From positions 1 to 11,799 of the forward strand of contig JAPLYQ010000152.1 of the NCBI GenBank assembly GCA_026395475.1: DNA of 11,799 bases, in the 5' to 3' direction. The notes below the pieces were generated by a model. That model did not search any database and was not told the origin of the DNA. It saw only the letters and a program-made list of their open reading frames with translations. Shown piece by piece: positions 6,062 through 11,799 of the stretch. The position numbers were made by a program, and so were the translations under genes. Origin of the DNA: Candidatus Roizmanbacteria bacterium (GTDB lineage: Bacteria > Patescibacteriota > Microgenomatia > UBA1406 > GWC2-37-13). Each line of letters opens with the position of its first letter. Positions within the stretch are counted from its first letter, which is position 1.

Positions 6062-6088
6062 GAATTTCCATGACTTTACTTGTATAAT
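6060..6088 (+). promoter_or_regulatory. rpmE promoter
   Basis: TTGAAT (6060-6065) and TATAAT (6083-6088) are separated by 17 bases, a near-consensus sigma-70 type promoter with TG directly before the -10. Transcription should start near 6095 and leave a leader of about 25 bases before the ATG at 6120. No Shine-Dalgarno sequence is visible in that leader. Confidence 0.75.
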
Positions 6089-6119
6089 CTTAATTCATTG
6101 TTCAATTGACGTACCTAAT

Positions 6120-6419
6120 ATGAAAGCACAAATACACCCACAATACTTCACCGATGCAAAAGTTATCTGTTCATCTTGCGGACTTAACTACGTCACCGGA
6201 TCTACAAAACAATCAATTCATGTTGAAGTTTGTAGCAAATGTCACCCATTCTACACAGGTGAACATAAATTCCTTGATACTAAGGGTAAAGTGGAAAAAT
6301 TCCAGAAGAAAGTACAAGTAGCTGCAGAAATGAAAGCAAAACAGGCATCATTAAAGAAAAAAACAGATGAAAAAGGTGAACGAAAAGTAAAATCTCTTCG
6401 TGAGCTTCTTGGAGAATAA
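6120..6419 (+). CDS. rpmE: Ribosomal protein bL31, zinc-binding form with C-terminal extension
   Basis: This large-subunit protein bridges the ribosomal subunits at the central protuberance. The start MKAQIHPQYF at 6120 is chosen over an in-frame ATG at 6054 because the latter lies upstream of the promoter -10 box and because family members begin MK..IHP. Four cysteines in CSSCG (about residues 19-23) and CSKCHPFYTG (about 40-49) form the C+ zinc ribbon. HPFYTG is the family signature. At 99 residues it is about 30 longer than typical bL31 (about 70). The extra C-terminus from about residue 58 is strongly basic and helical (Lys/Glu/Ala-rich, ending SLRELLGE) and would probably lie on rRNA. 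The gene appears monocistronic; the rplJ promoter begins a few bases after its stop. Confidence 0.93.
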   Translation: MKAQIHPQYFTDAKVICSSCGLNYVTGSTKQSIHVEVCSKCHPFYTGEHKFLDTKGKVEKFQKKVQVAAEMKAKQASLKKKTDEKGERKVKSLRELLGE

Positions 6420-6422
6420 TTA

Positions 6423-6451
6423 TTGTTATTCTTCTATGTCTGTGGTATACT
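6423..6451 (+). promoter_or_regulatory. rplJ-rplL promoter
   Basis: TTGTTA (6423-6428) and TATACT (6446-6451) lie 17 bases apart, with a TG upstream of the -10. The expected start is near 6458, giving an untranslated leader of about 90 bases, much longer than those of the other genes here. Confidence 0.72.
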
Positions 6452-6457
6452 AGAGAA

Positions 6458-6547
6458 ATCATTACGACTCTAGGTTGACATTTGTCATTAAAATTAATTA
6501 TTAATTCCTAGAATATTTTCGCTTGCGAGCGAAAAAGTGATACACCC
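6458..6547 (+). promoter_or_regulatory. Structured rplJ leader, candidate autoregulatory L10 leader
   Basis: The leader can form a closed stem TCTAGG (6469-6474) with CCTAGA (6507-6512) enclosing a small TGAC/GTCA hairpin (6476-6487) and an AT-rich arm. A strong 8-bp hairpin follows, TTTTCGCT (6516-6523) with AGCGAAAA (6528-6535) around a TGCG loop, ending 12 bases before the ATG. Just after it, GTGAT (6537-6541) can pair with the AUCAC of the 16S 3' end. Many bacteria control rplJL through binding of L10-L12 to such a leader. That this one works so is inferred from position and structure only; it was not matched to the known L10-leader model. Confidence 0.45.
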
Positions 6548-7090
6548 ATGAAAAATCAAAAAAAACTATCCCAACTGTCCGTTGTTACTGACTTCCTTAA
6601 AAAATCAGACAATTTCGCTCTCTTCAAGTTTGATAAAACAAAGCATATTGCTCTTGAATCATTAAGACGTGAACTTCGTAAAGGTGGAGCTACAGTCAAA
6701 GTAGTTAAAAACACTATTCTTACAAAATCAATCAACAAGCTTGCAGCAGAAAAAGAACATGGAGATTTAAGACCATTCCAGAAAATTGCAAAGAACATAA
6801 AAGAGAATACAGCGCTTGTCAGTCTTGGAAAAGATTGGTCAATGGGCATGAACGCATTTGCTAAAGTTGCAAAAACAGATAAATCTATTTCATTCAAATT
6901 TGGATTCCTTGATCGCACATCATATGACGCAGCAACAATGGAAAAGATCTCAAATCTTCCAAGCAAGACAGAACTCATGGCAAAGATTATTGGAAGTATG
7001 AAAAGTCCAATTACTCGATTTGTTAACGGCATCAAATTTCCTACACAAAAATTTGTTATGGTGTTGAATGCAAAGGTTAAGAAAGGATAA
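6548..7090 (+). CDS. rplJ: Ribosomal protein uL10
   Basis: uL10 forms the base of the ribosomal stalk and carries bL12 dimers on its C-terminal helix. The protein has 180 residues against about 165-175 for the family. It opens MKNQKKLSQLSVVTDFLKKS, then shows the family core around LRRELRKGGATVKVVKNTIL (about 37-56) and a C-terminal helix ending SPITRFVNGI..PTQKFVMVLNAKVKKG. Basic residues of the rRNA-binding N-terminal domain are retained. The start follows the structured leader; the nearest ribosome-binding element is the weak GTGAT at 6537-6541. rplL follows after 48 bases in the same transcript. Unlike the usual rplKAJL-rpoBC cluster, neither rplA/rplK nor rpoB is adjacent. Confidence 0.93.
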   Translation: MKNQKKLSQLSVVTDFLKKSDNFALFKFDKTKHIALESLRRELRKGGATVKVVKNTILTKSINKLAAEKEHGDLRPFQKIAKNIKENTALVSLGKDWSMGMNAFAKVAKTDKSISFKFGFLDRTSYDAATMEKISNLPSKTELMAKIIGSMKSPITRFVNGIKFPTQKFVMVLNAKVKKG

Positions 7091-7121
7091 GCTGTAAATT
7101 GTTATTATTTTTACCATACCT

Positions 7122-7133
7122 AAAGGAGGTGAT
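7122..7133 (+). promoter_or_regulatory. Extended Shine-Dalgarno sequence of rplL
   Basis: AAAGGAGGTGAT is complementary over 12 bases to the usual bacterial 16S rRNA 3' end, with GGAGG ending 9 bases before the ATG at 7139. No other gene in the window has a comparable site. This fits the need to make bL12 in several copies per uL10 from one mRNA. Confidence 0.9.
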
Positions 7134-7138
7134 ACACA

Positions 7139-7522
7139 ATGGCTGAACTCAATGAAAAAATTCAAAAAATCGCAACAGAACTTGAAACATTAACAGTAGT
7201 AGAAATGGCTGAACTTGCAAAATACCTCGAAGAAAAATTCGGTGTAACAGCAATGGCAGCAGCAGCACCAGCAGCAGCAGGAGCAGCAGCGGGACCAGTT
7301 GAAGAAAAGACTTCATTCACCGTTGTGCTTACCGAAGCAGGAGCTAATAAACTAGCTGTTATTAAAGCAGTTCGAGAAGTTAATCCAACTCTTGGATTAA
7401 TGGACGCAAAAAAAGCAGTAGAAACTCTACCTTATGAATTAGTTAAAGATGCGAAGAAAGATGTCGCAGAAGAAGCTAAGAAAAAGGTCGAAGCTGCCGG
7501 TGCAAAGGTTGAAATGAAATAA
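7139..7522 (+). CDS. rplL: Ribosomal protein bL12 (L7/L12)
   Basis: This is the multicopy stalk protein that recruits and stimulates translational GTPases. Its 127 residues are standard. The N-terminal dimerisation helices (MAELNEKIQKIATELETLTVVEMAELAKYLEE) lead to an Ala-rich flexible hinge (about residues 38-55). The globular C-terminal domain follows, with the conserved block GANKLAVIKAVREVNPTLGL (about 76-95), then DAKKAVETLP and the end AGAKVEMK. The hinge is encoded by an imperfect GCA/GCC run (about 7255-7294), which could vary by slippage. It is translated from an exceptionally strong Shine-Dalgarno sequence, and a strong terminator follows, so the rplJ-rplL unit ends here. Confidence 0.98.
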   Translation: MAELNEKIQKIATELETLTVVEMAELAKYLEEKFGVTAMAAAAPAAAGAAAGPVEEKTSFTVVLTEAGANKLAVIKAVREVNPTLGLMDAKKAVETLPYELVKDAKKDVAEEAKKKVEAAGAKVEMK

Positions 7523-7561
7523 TTTTTAATTATTTTACTTGACTCATTAACATCAAAAAAG

Positions 7562-7591
7562 TCCCTCAGAGAAATCTGGGGGATTTTTTTT
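7562..7591 (+). terminator. Rho-independent terminator after rplL
   Basis: TCCCTCAGA (7562-7570) pairs with TCTGGGGGA (7575-7583) through 9 bp with one G-T pair around a GAAA tetraloop, followed by eight T (7584-7591). An A run precedes the stem, so weak termination from the other direction is also possible. Confidence 0.95.
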
Positions 7592-7838
7592 GGTAATGAT
7601 AAACTGCAAAATTTATTTTTAAATTTATTAAAAACTTGTTTTTTGGGACTACTTTTATGTAAACAGAGCCTACAAAGTTGCTTCTCTATTGAGTGACTAT
7701 ATCAAATCATATCTTAATATAACATCTTAATAATGACTTATAATTGCTAAATGGCGGCTATTTTATGACTTTGATAGTGTTATAGTTTTTAGAACACAAT
7801 TTATCCTGTTTTGAGGCTAATAACAGCACATCTACTCA
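7592..7838. other. AT-rich intergenic region upstream of gyrB
   Basis: No gene of normal size is present. ATCTTAATA occurs twice (7711-7719 and 7724-7732) just before a stray TATAAT (7739-7744). That box is followed after 6 bases by ATG and a five-codon frame ending TGA (7751-7768). There is no cluster of DnaA boxes; TTTATCCTG near 7800 is only a partial single match. The rest shows nothing I can name. Confidence 0.4.
7739..7768 (+). other. Possible leaderless mini-ORF upstream of gyrB
   Basis: TATAAT, 6 bases, then ATG GCG GCT ATT TTA TGA reproduces the promoter-to-start geometry of the real genes here but encodes only MAAIL. It ends in TGA, while the real genes use TAA. It may be a leader peptide, the start of a small RNA, or chance in AT-rich DNA. 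No -35 is convincing. Confidence 0.15.
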
Positions 7839-7867
7839 TTGCAATTTGCCGAAAAACCTTCTATAAT
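7839..7867 (+). promoter_or_regulatory. gyrB promoter
   Basis: TTGCAA (7839-7844) and TATAAT (7862-7867) are 17 bases apart. The -10 box ends 9 bases before the ATG at 7877, so the leader would be only about 1-3 bases. This decides the gyrB start. Confidence 0.78.
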
Positions 7868-7876
7868 CCTATTCTT

Positions 7877-9802
7877 ATGACTACTTCTTCAGATTACGGC
7901 GCTAGTTCAATTGTTGTCCTTGAGGGCTTGGAACCAGTGCGAAAAAGACCAGGTATGTATATTGGTACCACTTCGCAACTCGGAGTGAACCATTGTTTAA
8001 ATGAAATCATCGATAACTCTATCGATGAGGCACTTGCAGGATTTGCAAAGAATGTCACAATCACCATTGAAGAAAATGGATACCTTACCGTAATTGATGA
8101 TGGACGAGGTATTCCAGTTGATGTTATTCCAAAGTATAAAGTCTCAGCTCTTGAAATTGTCATGACCAAACTCCACGCAGGAGGAAAGTTTAATCAGGGA
8201 GCATATAAAGTGTCAGGTGGACTACACGGAGTAGGCGCATCAGTCGTAAATGCACTTTCTGACCATATTATCGTCGAAGTAAGAAAAGATGGTAAATTGT
8301 ATAGACAAGAATACAAAAGAGGAATCCCACAAGGGAAAGTAGAAAAAGTTAAAGAATCAAAGATGGGTCTCAATTATGAAAATGGTACAGGAGTTTCATT
8401 CCTACCCGATCCTTCCATTTTTACAGAAACAACAGAAATTCATTATCCTACACTCAAAAAGCAACTCAAAGAACGTGCATATCTTATCAAAAGAGTCATG
8501 TTCCATATCTATAATAAAAAAGTAAATGATCGCACCGCATATTTCTTTGATGGAGGAATTCTTTCACTTATCAATGATCTTAATCGAGGAAAAAAAACAC
8601 TTCATGAAGCGATATTTATTAATAAAATGGTGGGAGATAAAGAGGTTGAGGTTGCTATCCAATATAACGACTCTATGGCCGAGAGTGTCTACTCTTTTGT
8701 AAACGTCATTAACACTCATGAAGGTGGAACACATCTTACAGGGTTCCGTATTGCACTCACAAAATGTATCAATAACTATGCACGAAAAGAGCTTGCACAA
8801 AAAGATACAGAAGATGCACTCACTGGAGACGATGTAAAAGAGGGTCTTACCGCTATCGTATACATCAAAATGCCTTCAACTAACCTACAGTTTGAAGGAC
8901 AGACAAAAACAAAACTGGGTAATTCTGAAGTTCAGTCAGTTGTACAACAGTCTGTATCAGAATATCTTGATGTCTATTTTGAAGAAAATCCAAAAGTTGG
9001 AAAAGAAATTTTGGGAAAAATCCTCCTTGCACAAAAAGCACGTCTTGCAGCAAAGGCAGCAAAAGAAGCTGTTATGCGAAAAGGTGCTCTTGAAGGGTCA
9101 GCACTTCCTGGAAAATTGGCCGACTGTCAAGAAAAAGATCCAGCACTTTCCGAACTCTTCATGGTAGAAGGTAACTCAGCAGGTGGTACCGCAAAACAGG
9201 GGAGAGACCGCAAATTCCAAGCCATCTTACCTCTTCGAGGAAAGGTTTTAAATACAGAACGAGCATATTTAGATAAAGTCCTTGCATTTAAAGAAATCAA
9301 GGATCTTGTTATTGCTCTCGGTATGGGTATTGGAGAAACGATTGACTATAAAAAACTCCGATACCACAAAATAGTCATCATGACCGATGCAGACGTTGAT
9401 GGAGAACATATTATGACTCTTTTATTAACGTTCTTCTTCAGACACATGCCACAAATTATCGAAAATGGTCATTTGTATGTGGCTCAACCACCTCTGTACA
9501 AAATTCAGCAAGGAAAAAAAATTGAATATGCCTATTCTGAAGATCAAAAAGAAAAGGCCGTTAAACGAATTGGTGCAAATGGTATAAACATCAATATTCA
9601 GCGATATAAAGGTTTGGGAGAAATGAATCCTGAACAGTTATGGGAGACAACAATGAATCCAGTAAATAGAGTATTAAAGAAAATAAATATTGAGGATACT
9701 CAAGAAGCAGATTATGTGTTTACCATGCTTATGGGAGACGAAGTGCCTCCACGTAAGAAATTTATCGTAACACATGCTAAGTCAGCAAATTTGGATATTT
9801 AA
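7877..9802 (+). CDS. gyrB: DNA gyrase subunit B (type IIA topoisomerase ATPase subunit)
   Basis: This subunit provides ATP hydrolysis and the TOPRIM metal site for negative supercoiling with GyrA. The start at 7877 (MTTSSDYGASSIVVL) replaces an in-frame ATG at 7811, because the promoter lies between them and gyrB proteins begin this way. The protein has 641 residues and lacks the C-terminal insertion of the 804-residue E. coli protein, as in most bacteria. The GHKL ATPase parts are NEIIDNSIDEA, VIDDGRGIP, GGLHGVGASVVNALS and the QTKTKLGN lysine loop. The TOPRIM parts are EGNSAGG (431-437) and DADVDG (504-509). The tail has RYKGLGEMNPEQLW and MGDEVPPRKKFI. Residue 433 is Asn where almost all type IIA enzymes carry Asp (E. 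coli GyrB 426). ParE cannot be excluded strictly, but only one pair is seen here, lying next to a gyrA-like gene. Confidence 0.95.
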   Translation: MTTSSDYGASSIVVLEGLEPVRKRPGMYIGTTSQLGVNHCLNEIIDNSIDEALAGFAKNVTITIEENGYLTVIDDGRGIPVDVIPKYKVSALEIVMTKLHAGGKFNQGAYKVSGGLHGVGASVVNALSDHIIVEVRKDGKLYRQEYKRGIPQGKVEKVKESKMGLNYENGTGVSFLPDPSIFTETTEIHYPTLKKQLKERAYLIKRVMFHIYNKKVNDRTAYFFDGGILSLINDLNRGKKTLHEAIFINKMVGDKEVEVAIQYNDSMAESVYSFVNVINTHEGGTHLTGFRIALTKCINNYARKELAQKDTEDALTGDDVKEGLTAIVYIKMPSTNLQFEGQTKTKLGNSEVQSVVQQSVSEYLDVYFEENPKVGKEILGKILLAQKARLAAKAAKEAVMRKGALEGSALPGKLADCQEKDPALSELFMVEGNSAGGTAKQGRDRKFQAILPLRGKVLNTERAYLDKVLAFKEIKDLVIALGMGIGETIDYKKLRYHKIVIMTDADVDGEHIMTLLLTFFFRHMPQIIENGHLYVAQPPLYKIQQGKKIEYAYSEDQKEKAVKRIGANGININIQRYKGLGEMNPEQLWETTMNPVNRVLKKINIEDTQEADYVFTMLMGDEVPPRKKFIVTHAKSANLDI

Positions 9803-9814
9803 CATTAAAACAAA

Positions 9815-9930
9815 ACTCTAAACTATAAACCCTAAATCCTAATCAAATAAAGCAAAATTTTAAATAAAAATTTAGAATTTTGAATTTAGGATTTAGAATT
9901 TGTTTATAATTTAGTATTTAGAATTTTAAA
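9815..9930. repeat. AT-rich degenerate repeat forming a long palindrome between gyrB and ppa
   Basis: CTAAATCCTAA (9832-9842) is perfectly repeated in inverse as TTAGGATTTAG (9886-9896), and TCAAA/TTTGA (9843-9847 with 9879-9883) continues the stem. Inside, AAATTTTAAAT (9855-9865) pairs with ATTTAGAATTT (9870-9880) around AAAA. ATTTAGAATTT appears three times in direct orientation, at 9870, 9891 and 9916. The left flank (CTAAACTATAAACC) is an imperfect inverse of the right flank (GTTTATAATTTAG), so almost the whole 139-base gap belongs to the palindrome. It is a family of TTTAGNA-like units, not a terminator. The right arm contains the likely ppa -10 box. Confidence 0.7.
9880..9910 (+). promoter_or_regulatory. 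Candidate ppa promoter inside the repeat
   Basis: TATAAT (9905-9910) is the best -10 candidate, with TTGAAT (9880-9885) as a -35 at a rather long 19-base spacing. The expected leader is about 25 bases without a Shine-Dalgarno sequence. The strongly AT-rich repeat background makes chance matches likely. Confidence 0.4.
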
Positions 9931-9941
9931 TTTTTTGTACT

Positions 9942-10454
9942 ATGGATACATCAAAACTGTCCGTTGGGAAAAACCCACCAAAAGAAGTAAATGTCGTTAT
10001 TGAAATTCCACAAGGATCCCCAATCAAGTATGAATTGGATAAAGAATCAGGATTTATGAAGGTTGACCGATTCGCATTTACCACGATGGTCTATCCATTC
10101 AACTATGGATTCATTCCAAATACCCATGCAGAAGATGGAGACCCAGTTGACGTTCTTGTCATCTCTACTTATGCAGTCCAGCCAGGTGCTTATATTTCAG
10201 TCCGTCCAATTGGTATGTTGGAAATGGAAGATGAAGCGGGAATCGACACAAAAATTCTAGCAGTACCTGTTGAAAAGGTTGATCCATTCTTTGCGAACAT
10301 TCAGGACATTGGTGATTTAAATGATATCGAAAAAAAGAAGATTCAACATTTCTTCAATCACTATAAAGAACTTGAAGCAAACAAATGGGTAAAGACCAAG
10401 AACTTTTTAGGAAAAGAAAAAGCATATGAATCTATAACAGCGGGAATGAAATAA
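9942..10454 (+). CDS. ppa: Inorganic pyrophosphatase, family I
   Basis: This enzyme hydrolyses pyrophosphate to two phosphates and so drives aminoacylation and nucleic-acid synthesis forward. Its 170 residues match bacterial family I enzymes (about 165-180). Key features are IEIPQGSPIKYELDKESG (substrate-binding Lys and Glu, about 21-38), VYPFNYGFIPNT (about 51-62), the metal-binding signature EDGDPVDVL (Asp residues about 66-71) and the VDP...DIGDL segment. A late Lys-Tyr-type site (HFFNHYKELEANKWVK) is also retained. It is cytosolic and hexameric in relatives. It sits between gyrB and gyrA, 16 bases before gyrA, so ppa-gyrA is probably one transcript. The start at 9942 is supported by the N-terminal length, with no Shine-Dalgarno sequence. 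It ends with TAA. Confidence 0.96.
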   Translation: MDTSKLSVGKNPPKEVNVVIEIPQGSPIKYELDKESGFMKVDRFAFTTMVYPFNYGFIPNTHAEDGDPVDVLVISTYAVQPGAYISVRPIGMLEMEDEAGIDTKILAVPVEKVDPFFANIQDIGDLNDIEKKKIQHFFNHYKELEANKWVKTKNFLGKEKAYESITAGMK

Positions 10455-10470
10455 AATTATTAGTCATCCT

Positions 10471-11799
10471 ATGGCAGACATCGAAGAAAAAAAACAAGAA
10501 GACCAAACAACCCCCTCACTCCCTAATCTTAATCAGGGAAAGAGTAATGAAGAAATCGTATCTGTTATGAAGCGTGCATATCTTAATTATGCGATGTCTG
10601 TTATTGTGTCCCGTGCACTTCCTGACATTCGAGATGGATTAAAACCTGTACACAGACGTATTTTGTACGCTATGTACAAGATGGGTTTAACCTCTAGTGC
10701 TCGTTTCTCAAAGAGTGCAAAGGTTGTTGGAGAGGTTCTTGGAAAATATCACCCTCATGGTGATTCTTCTGTTTATGACGCCCTTGCTCGTTTGGCACAA
10801 GACTTTTCAATGCGTTATCCACTCATTAAAGGACAAGGGAACTTCGGTTCTATTGATGGAGATGGACCTGCCGCAATGCGTTACACAGAAGTAAAACTTT
10901 CTAAAATTGCTGAAGAGTTGATGGATGATATTGACAAGGAAACAGTTGATTGGACAGATAACTTTGATTCAACACTGAAAGAGCCTTTATATACACCAGC
11001 AAAACTTCCAAACCTCCTTCTTATGGGAGCAGAAGGTATTGCTGTTGGTATGGCAACAAAAATCCCTCCACACAACCTCACAGAACTTGTGGGAGCCATT
11101 TGCCTCATGATTGATCGTGCAAAAAAAACAGTTACTGCTAAAGAGGAAAAATTACTAAAACCTACTGATGTCCCACTTTCTTTTAATGTAACTATTGATG
11201 AGCTTCTTGAACATGTCAAAGGACCAGACTTTCCAACAGCAGGTATCATCTATGGATGGAATGAAATCAAACAAGCATATATCACAGGAAAAGGAAAGGT
11301 TCTTATTCGTGCAAAAGTGGAAGATGAAGAATTAGATAAGGGAAGAATGGCAATCATCATTCGCCAACTTCCATACCAAGTAAATAAAGCTCTCCTTGTT
11401 GAAAAAATTGCTCATCTTGTTATTGATAAAAAAATTGTTGGTATTTCCGACCTTCGAGATGAATCAGACCGAGATGGTATCCGTGTTGTTATCGAACTCA
11501 AAAGAGATGCACAGTACAAAAAAGTCTTAAATAATCTCTTTAAATTCACAGAAATGCAGACATCGTTCCCAATGAATATTGTTGCATTGGTCGATGGCGT
11601 CCCACAAACATTGGGTCTTCAAACTATTCTTGAATACTATCTTCGACACAGAATCCAAATCATTACCAAAAGAACAGAACATCAATTAAAACAGGCAAAA
11701 TATAGAGCTCATATTTTAGAGGGGTATATTATTGCACTCGACAATATTGATGAGGTTGTTGAAATCATCAAAAAAGCAAAAGATGAAGCAGAAGCAAAA
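10471..11799 (+). CDS. gyrA: DNA gyrase subunit A, partial (C-terminus outside window)
   Basis: The first 443 residues of the breakage-reunion subunit are visible, and the frame is open to the window edge. A polar, acidic N-terminal tail of about 28 residues precedes the winged-helix core (MKRAYLNYAMSVIVSRALPD). The quinolone-determining segment reads GKYHPHGDSSVYDALARLAQ, with Ser and Asp at the positions equal to E. coli Ser83 and Asp87. The catalytic Tyr lies in AAMRYTE. The tower follows with GPDFPTAGIIYG and GKGKVLIRAKVE, then the start of the coiled-coil arm. About 20 residues (AKKTVTAKEEKLLKPTDVPL region) are added before the tower compared with E. coli. Without the C-terminal pinwheel, ParC cannot be fully excluded. 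It starts 16 bases after ppa with no promoter or Shine-Dalgarno sequence of its own. Confidence 0.93.
   Translation, partial: MADIEEKKQEDQTTPSLPNLNQGKSNEEIVSVMKRAYLNYAMSVIVSRALPDIRDGLKPVHRRILYAMYKMGLTSSARFSKSAKVVGEVLGKYHPHGDSSVYDALARLAQDFSMRYPLIKGQGNFGSIDGDGPAAMRYTEVKLSKIAEELMDDIDKETVDWTDNFDSTLKEPLYTPAKLPNLLLMGAEGIAVGMATKIPPHNLTELVGAICLMIDRAKKTVTAKEEKLLKPTDVPLSFNVTIDELLEHVKGPDFPTAGIIYGWNEIKQAYITGKGKVLIRAKVEDEELDKGRMAIIIRQLPYQVNKALLVEKIAHLVIDKKIVGISDLRDESDRDGIRVVIELKRDAQYKKVLNNLFKFTEMQTSFPMNIVALVDGVPQTLGLQTILEYYLRHRIQIITKRTEHQLKQAKYRAHILEGYIIALDNIDEVVEIIKKAKDEAEAK

Noticed and set aside
6414..6431. GAATAA/TTATTC hairpin as the rpmE terminator
   Set aside because: The stem is weak, has no T run and overlaps the -35 of the rplJ promoter.
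7255..7294. GCA trinucleotide repeat as a phase-variation tract
   Set aside because: It encodes the normal Ala-rich hinge of bL12, and length changes would be in frame; it is noted only as a possible site of slippage.
7592..7876. Replication origin next to gyrB
   Set aside because: There is no DnaA-box cluster and no dnaA or dnaN neighbour; only one partial box-like sequence was seen near 7800.

Overview
This window looks like bacterial chromosome from a small-genome, AT-rich lineage. My best guess is a Candidate Phyla Radiation (Patescibacteria, Microgenomates-like) organism. That placement is inference. It rests on five things: a release factor without its N-terminal domain, a short two-gene rplJ-rplL unit cut off from rplKA and rpoBC, start codons set directly behind TATAAT boxes with no Shine-Dalgarno sequence, only TAA stops in the ten genes whose ends are visible, and very plain housekeeping content. 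The standard bacterial code fits, because no in-frame TGA is needed anywhere. No tRNA, rRNA, CRISPR array or intact transposase was seen.

Layout, left to right. At 1-543 (-) is the N-terminal part of a HAD-family phosphatase that runs off the window, divergent from an endonuclease/exonuclease/phosphatase-fold hydrolase at 603-1373 (+). An intergenic foldback element (1399-1501) separates that gene from cysS (1530-2927, +). Two minus-strand genes follow: a small two-helix membrane protein (2950-3180) and, upstream of it, an MpsC/DUF2294 protein (3261-3608). The latter is divergent from hisS (3700-4980, +). hisS is followed after only six bases, and in the same reading frame, by a short class I release factor of RF1 type (4987-5697). 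The next gap, 5698-6119, holds a GC-rich foldback element with clean terminal inverted repeats and 7-bp direct repeats (5865-5990), then the promoter of rpmE (6120-6419). rplJ (6548-7090) and rplL (7139-7522) form one unit with its own promoter, a structured leader and a strong terminator (7562-7591). The last third is gyrB (7877-9802), ppa (9942-10454) and the start of gyrA (10471-11799, cut by the window end). Between gyrB and ppa lies an AT-rich repeat palindrome.

Functionally this is mostly translation (two aminoacyl-tRNA synthetases, a release factor, ribosomal proteins bL31, uL10 and bL12) plus DNA topology (gyrase) and pyrophosphate removal. The regulatory style is consistent. Singly transcribed genes have a TATAAT box 5-10 bases before the ATG, which predicts leaderless mRNAs, while rplL has an unusually long Shine-Dalgarno match.

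I do not see a complete novel multi-gene system such as a defence island. The best candidates for something new are the foldback element at 5865-5990 (a miniature mobile element or a structured RNA), the foldback at 1399-1501, the domain-1-less release factor in frame behind the hisS stop codon, the repeat palindrome at 9815-9930, and the natural Asn at a quinolone-resistance position of GyrB.
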